In this document: positions 22,740 through 23,267 of the stretch, piece after piece | Layout: every line of letters begins with the position of its first letter | Position numbering within the stretch: position 1 is the stretch's first letter | DNA from: JANXXV01 sp038230275 | Lineage (GTDB): Bacteria > Acidobacteriota > Terriglobia > Bryobacterales > Bryobacteraceae | Assembly (NCBI GenBank): GCA_038230275.1 | Contig: JBBRNO010000105.1 | Span: forward strand, 1-23,267 | Direction: 5' to 3' | Length of the DNA: 23,267 nucleotides | Position numbers and translations under genes: made by a program | The notes under the pieces: generated by a model | What the model saw: the letters and a program-made list of their open reading frames with translations, nothing else | What the model was told of the DNA's origin: nothing | Database searches by the model: none

Positions 22740-23267
22740 TTCCGGCTCTCCCCGGTACTCACGGTTTGTTCGCGGACAGTAATGCTGCGTATGAAATCGA
22801 GGTCGACATCGTAGCCAAAGCCGGGCGAATCGCGAACCGCGATGGTGCCCTGCGGCGTAGTTTCCACCGCCGGAACAATGATGTCGCGAGCCCAATATCG
22901 TTTGCTGGCGGAAACGTCGCCCGGCAGTACGAAATTCGGAAGCGTCGCCAGCGCCACATTGTGCGCCCGCCCCACGCCGGCTTCCAGCATGCCGCCGCAC
23001 CAGACGGGAATGCCGGCCTTCTGCGCAACGTCATGCAATCGCTTGGACTCTAGAAATCCACCCACGCGGCCAAGCTTAATGTTGATGATGCCGCAAGCCC
23101 GCATGGCGATTGCCTGCTCGCCGTGATGTGCGGAACGGATACACTCATCCAGGCAGATCGGCGTGTGCAGCTGCGCCTGCAGCGTGGCGTGGTCGATGAT
23201 GTCATCGTGCGCCAGCGGCTGTTCAATCATCATGAGGTAGAAATCATCCAGCTGTTTCAACCGGTCA
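22736..23267 (-). CDS. o-Succinylbenzoate synthase / N-acylamino acid racemase, C-terminal part
   Basis: The frame is open to the window edge, so the N-terminal domain and start are missing; 176 residues are visible. It is an enolase-superfamily barrel. MMIEQPLAHDD and ICLDECIRS carry the metal ligands Glu and Asp/Glu. NIKLGRVGG supplies the catalytic Lys. VWCGGMLEAGVGRAHN and LPGDVSASKRYW are diagnostic of the OSBS/NAAAR group. Characterised members make o-succinylbenzoate for menaquinone or racemise N-acyl (often N-succinyl) amino acids, and many do both. No other men gene is visible, and two transporters follow, which favours a racemase role; this is inference. Confidence 0.88.
   Translation of the reverse strand, partial: DRLKQLDDFYLMMIEQPLAHDDIIDHATLQAQLHTPICLDECIRSAHHGEQAIAMRACGIINIKLGRVGGFLESKRLHDVAQKAGIPVWCGGMLEAGVGRAHNVALATLPNFVLPGDVSASKRYWARDIIVPAVETTPQGTIAVRDSPGFGYDVDLDFIRSITVREQTVSTGESRN
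22748..22753 (-). promoter_or_regulatory. Ribosome binding site GGGGAG supporting the TTG start of the EamA gene
   Basis: GGGGAG on the minus strand lies eight bases before the TTG at 22737-22739, inside the last codons of the racemase gene. It is the only strong Shine-Dalgarno match in this region in register with the EamA frame. Confidence 0.6.

Noticed and set aside
22740..23000. 87-codon N-terminal extension of the EamA gene from an upstream ATG
   Set aside because: It overlaps the well-conserved racemase C-terminus and is Arg/His-rich and non-membrane; the TTG with GGGGAG fits better.
1..23267. CRISPR array or insertion sequence anywhere in the window
   Set aside because: No regularly spaced short repeats, no transposase reading frame and no terminal inverted repeats were found on either strand.

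Overview
The window looks like a chromosomal segment of an Acidobacteriota bacterium, most likely Bryobacterales/Solibacter-like. This is inferred from moderately high GC, the MoxR/DUF58/BatA/VWA cluster, cytochrome-PQQ fusions and Flp pilins of the IEYALMAGF type. No 16S or other lineage marker is present. There is no CRISPR array, transposase, integrase or phage gene.

Layout. Positions 1-150 hold the 3' end of an unrecognised plus-strand gene. Positions 221-6994 are a minus-strand operon: a small membrane protein, a MoxR AAA+ ATPase, a DUF58 protein, a BatA-type membrane protein and a large protein with two VWA domains around a glutamine-amidotransferase-like domain. Positions 6995-8809 look more AT-rich and hold a CYTH-domain gene, tRNA-Arg(UCG) and two tandem 63-residue Flp pilin genes. 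Each pilin gene has its own promoter preceded by a shared upstream block. Positions 8810-11823 (minus) pair an exported TIM-barrel epimerase-like protein with a cytochrome c-PQQ dehydrogenase fusion. Positions 11982-16092 (plus) hold a class A penicillin-binding protein, a SAM hydrolase (DUF62) and MutM, packed as one unit. A 10-repeat TPR protein (16061-17380, minus) converges on mutM. An acyl-CoA synthetase and PrmA (17487-19831, plus) overlap by 4 bases. Positions 19818-23267 (minus) form an operon of a MenC/N-acylamino-acid racemase (5' end outside the window), an EamA transporter, an MFS transporter and an SDR.

How the genes fit together. MoxR ATPases usually act as chaperones on VWA-domain partners, so the first operon probably encodes an envelope-associated, metal-dependent assembly. 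Its two VWA domains in the 831-residue protein and the one in DUF58 keep full metal-site residues, while the BatA-type protein has lost them. The quinoprotein and its TIM-barrel partner suggest periplasmic oxidation and processing of a sugar or polyol. The racemase/EamA/MFS/SDR operon suggests metabolism plus export or import of an amino-acid-derived or related small molecule. The most unusual local structure is the duplicated pilin cassette, with its conserved block upstream of each -35 element and Ala in place of Gly before the predicted prepilin cleavage site.
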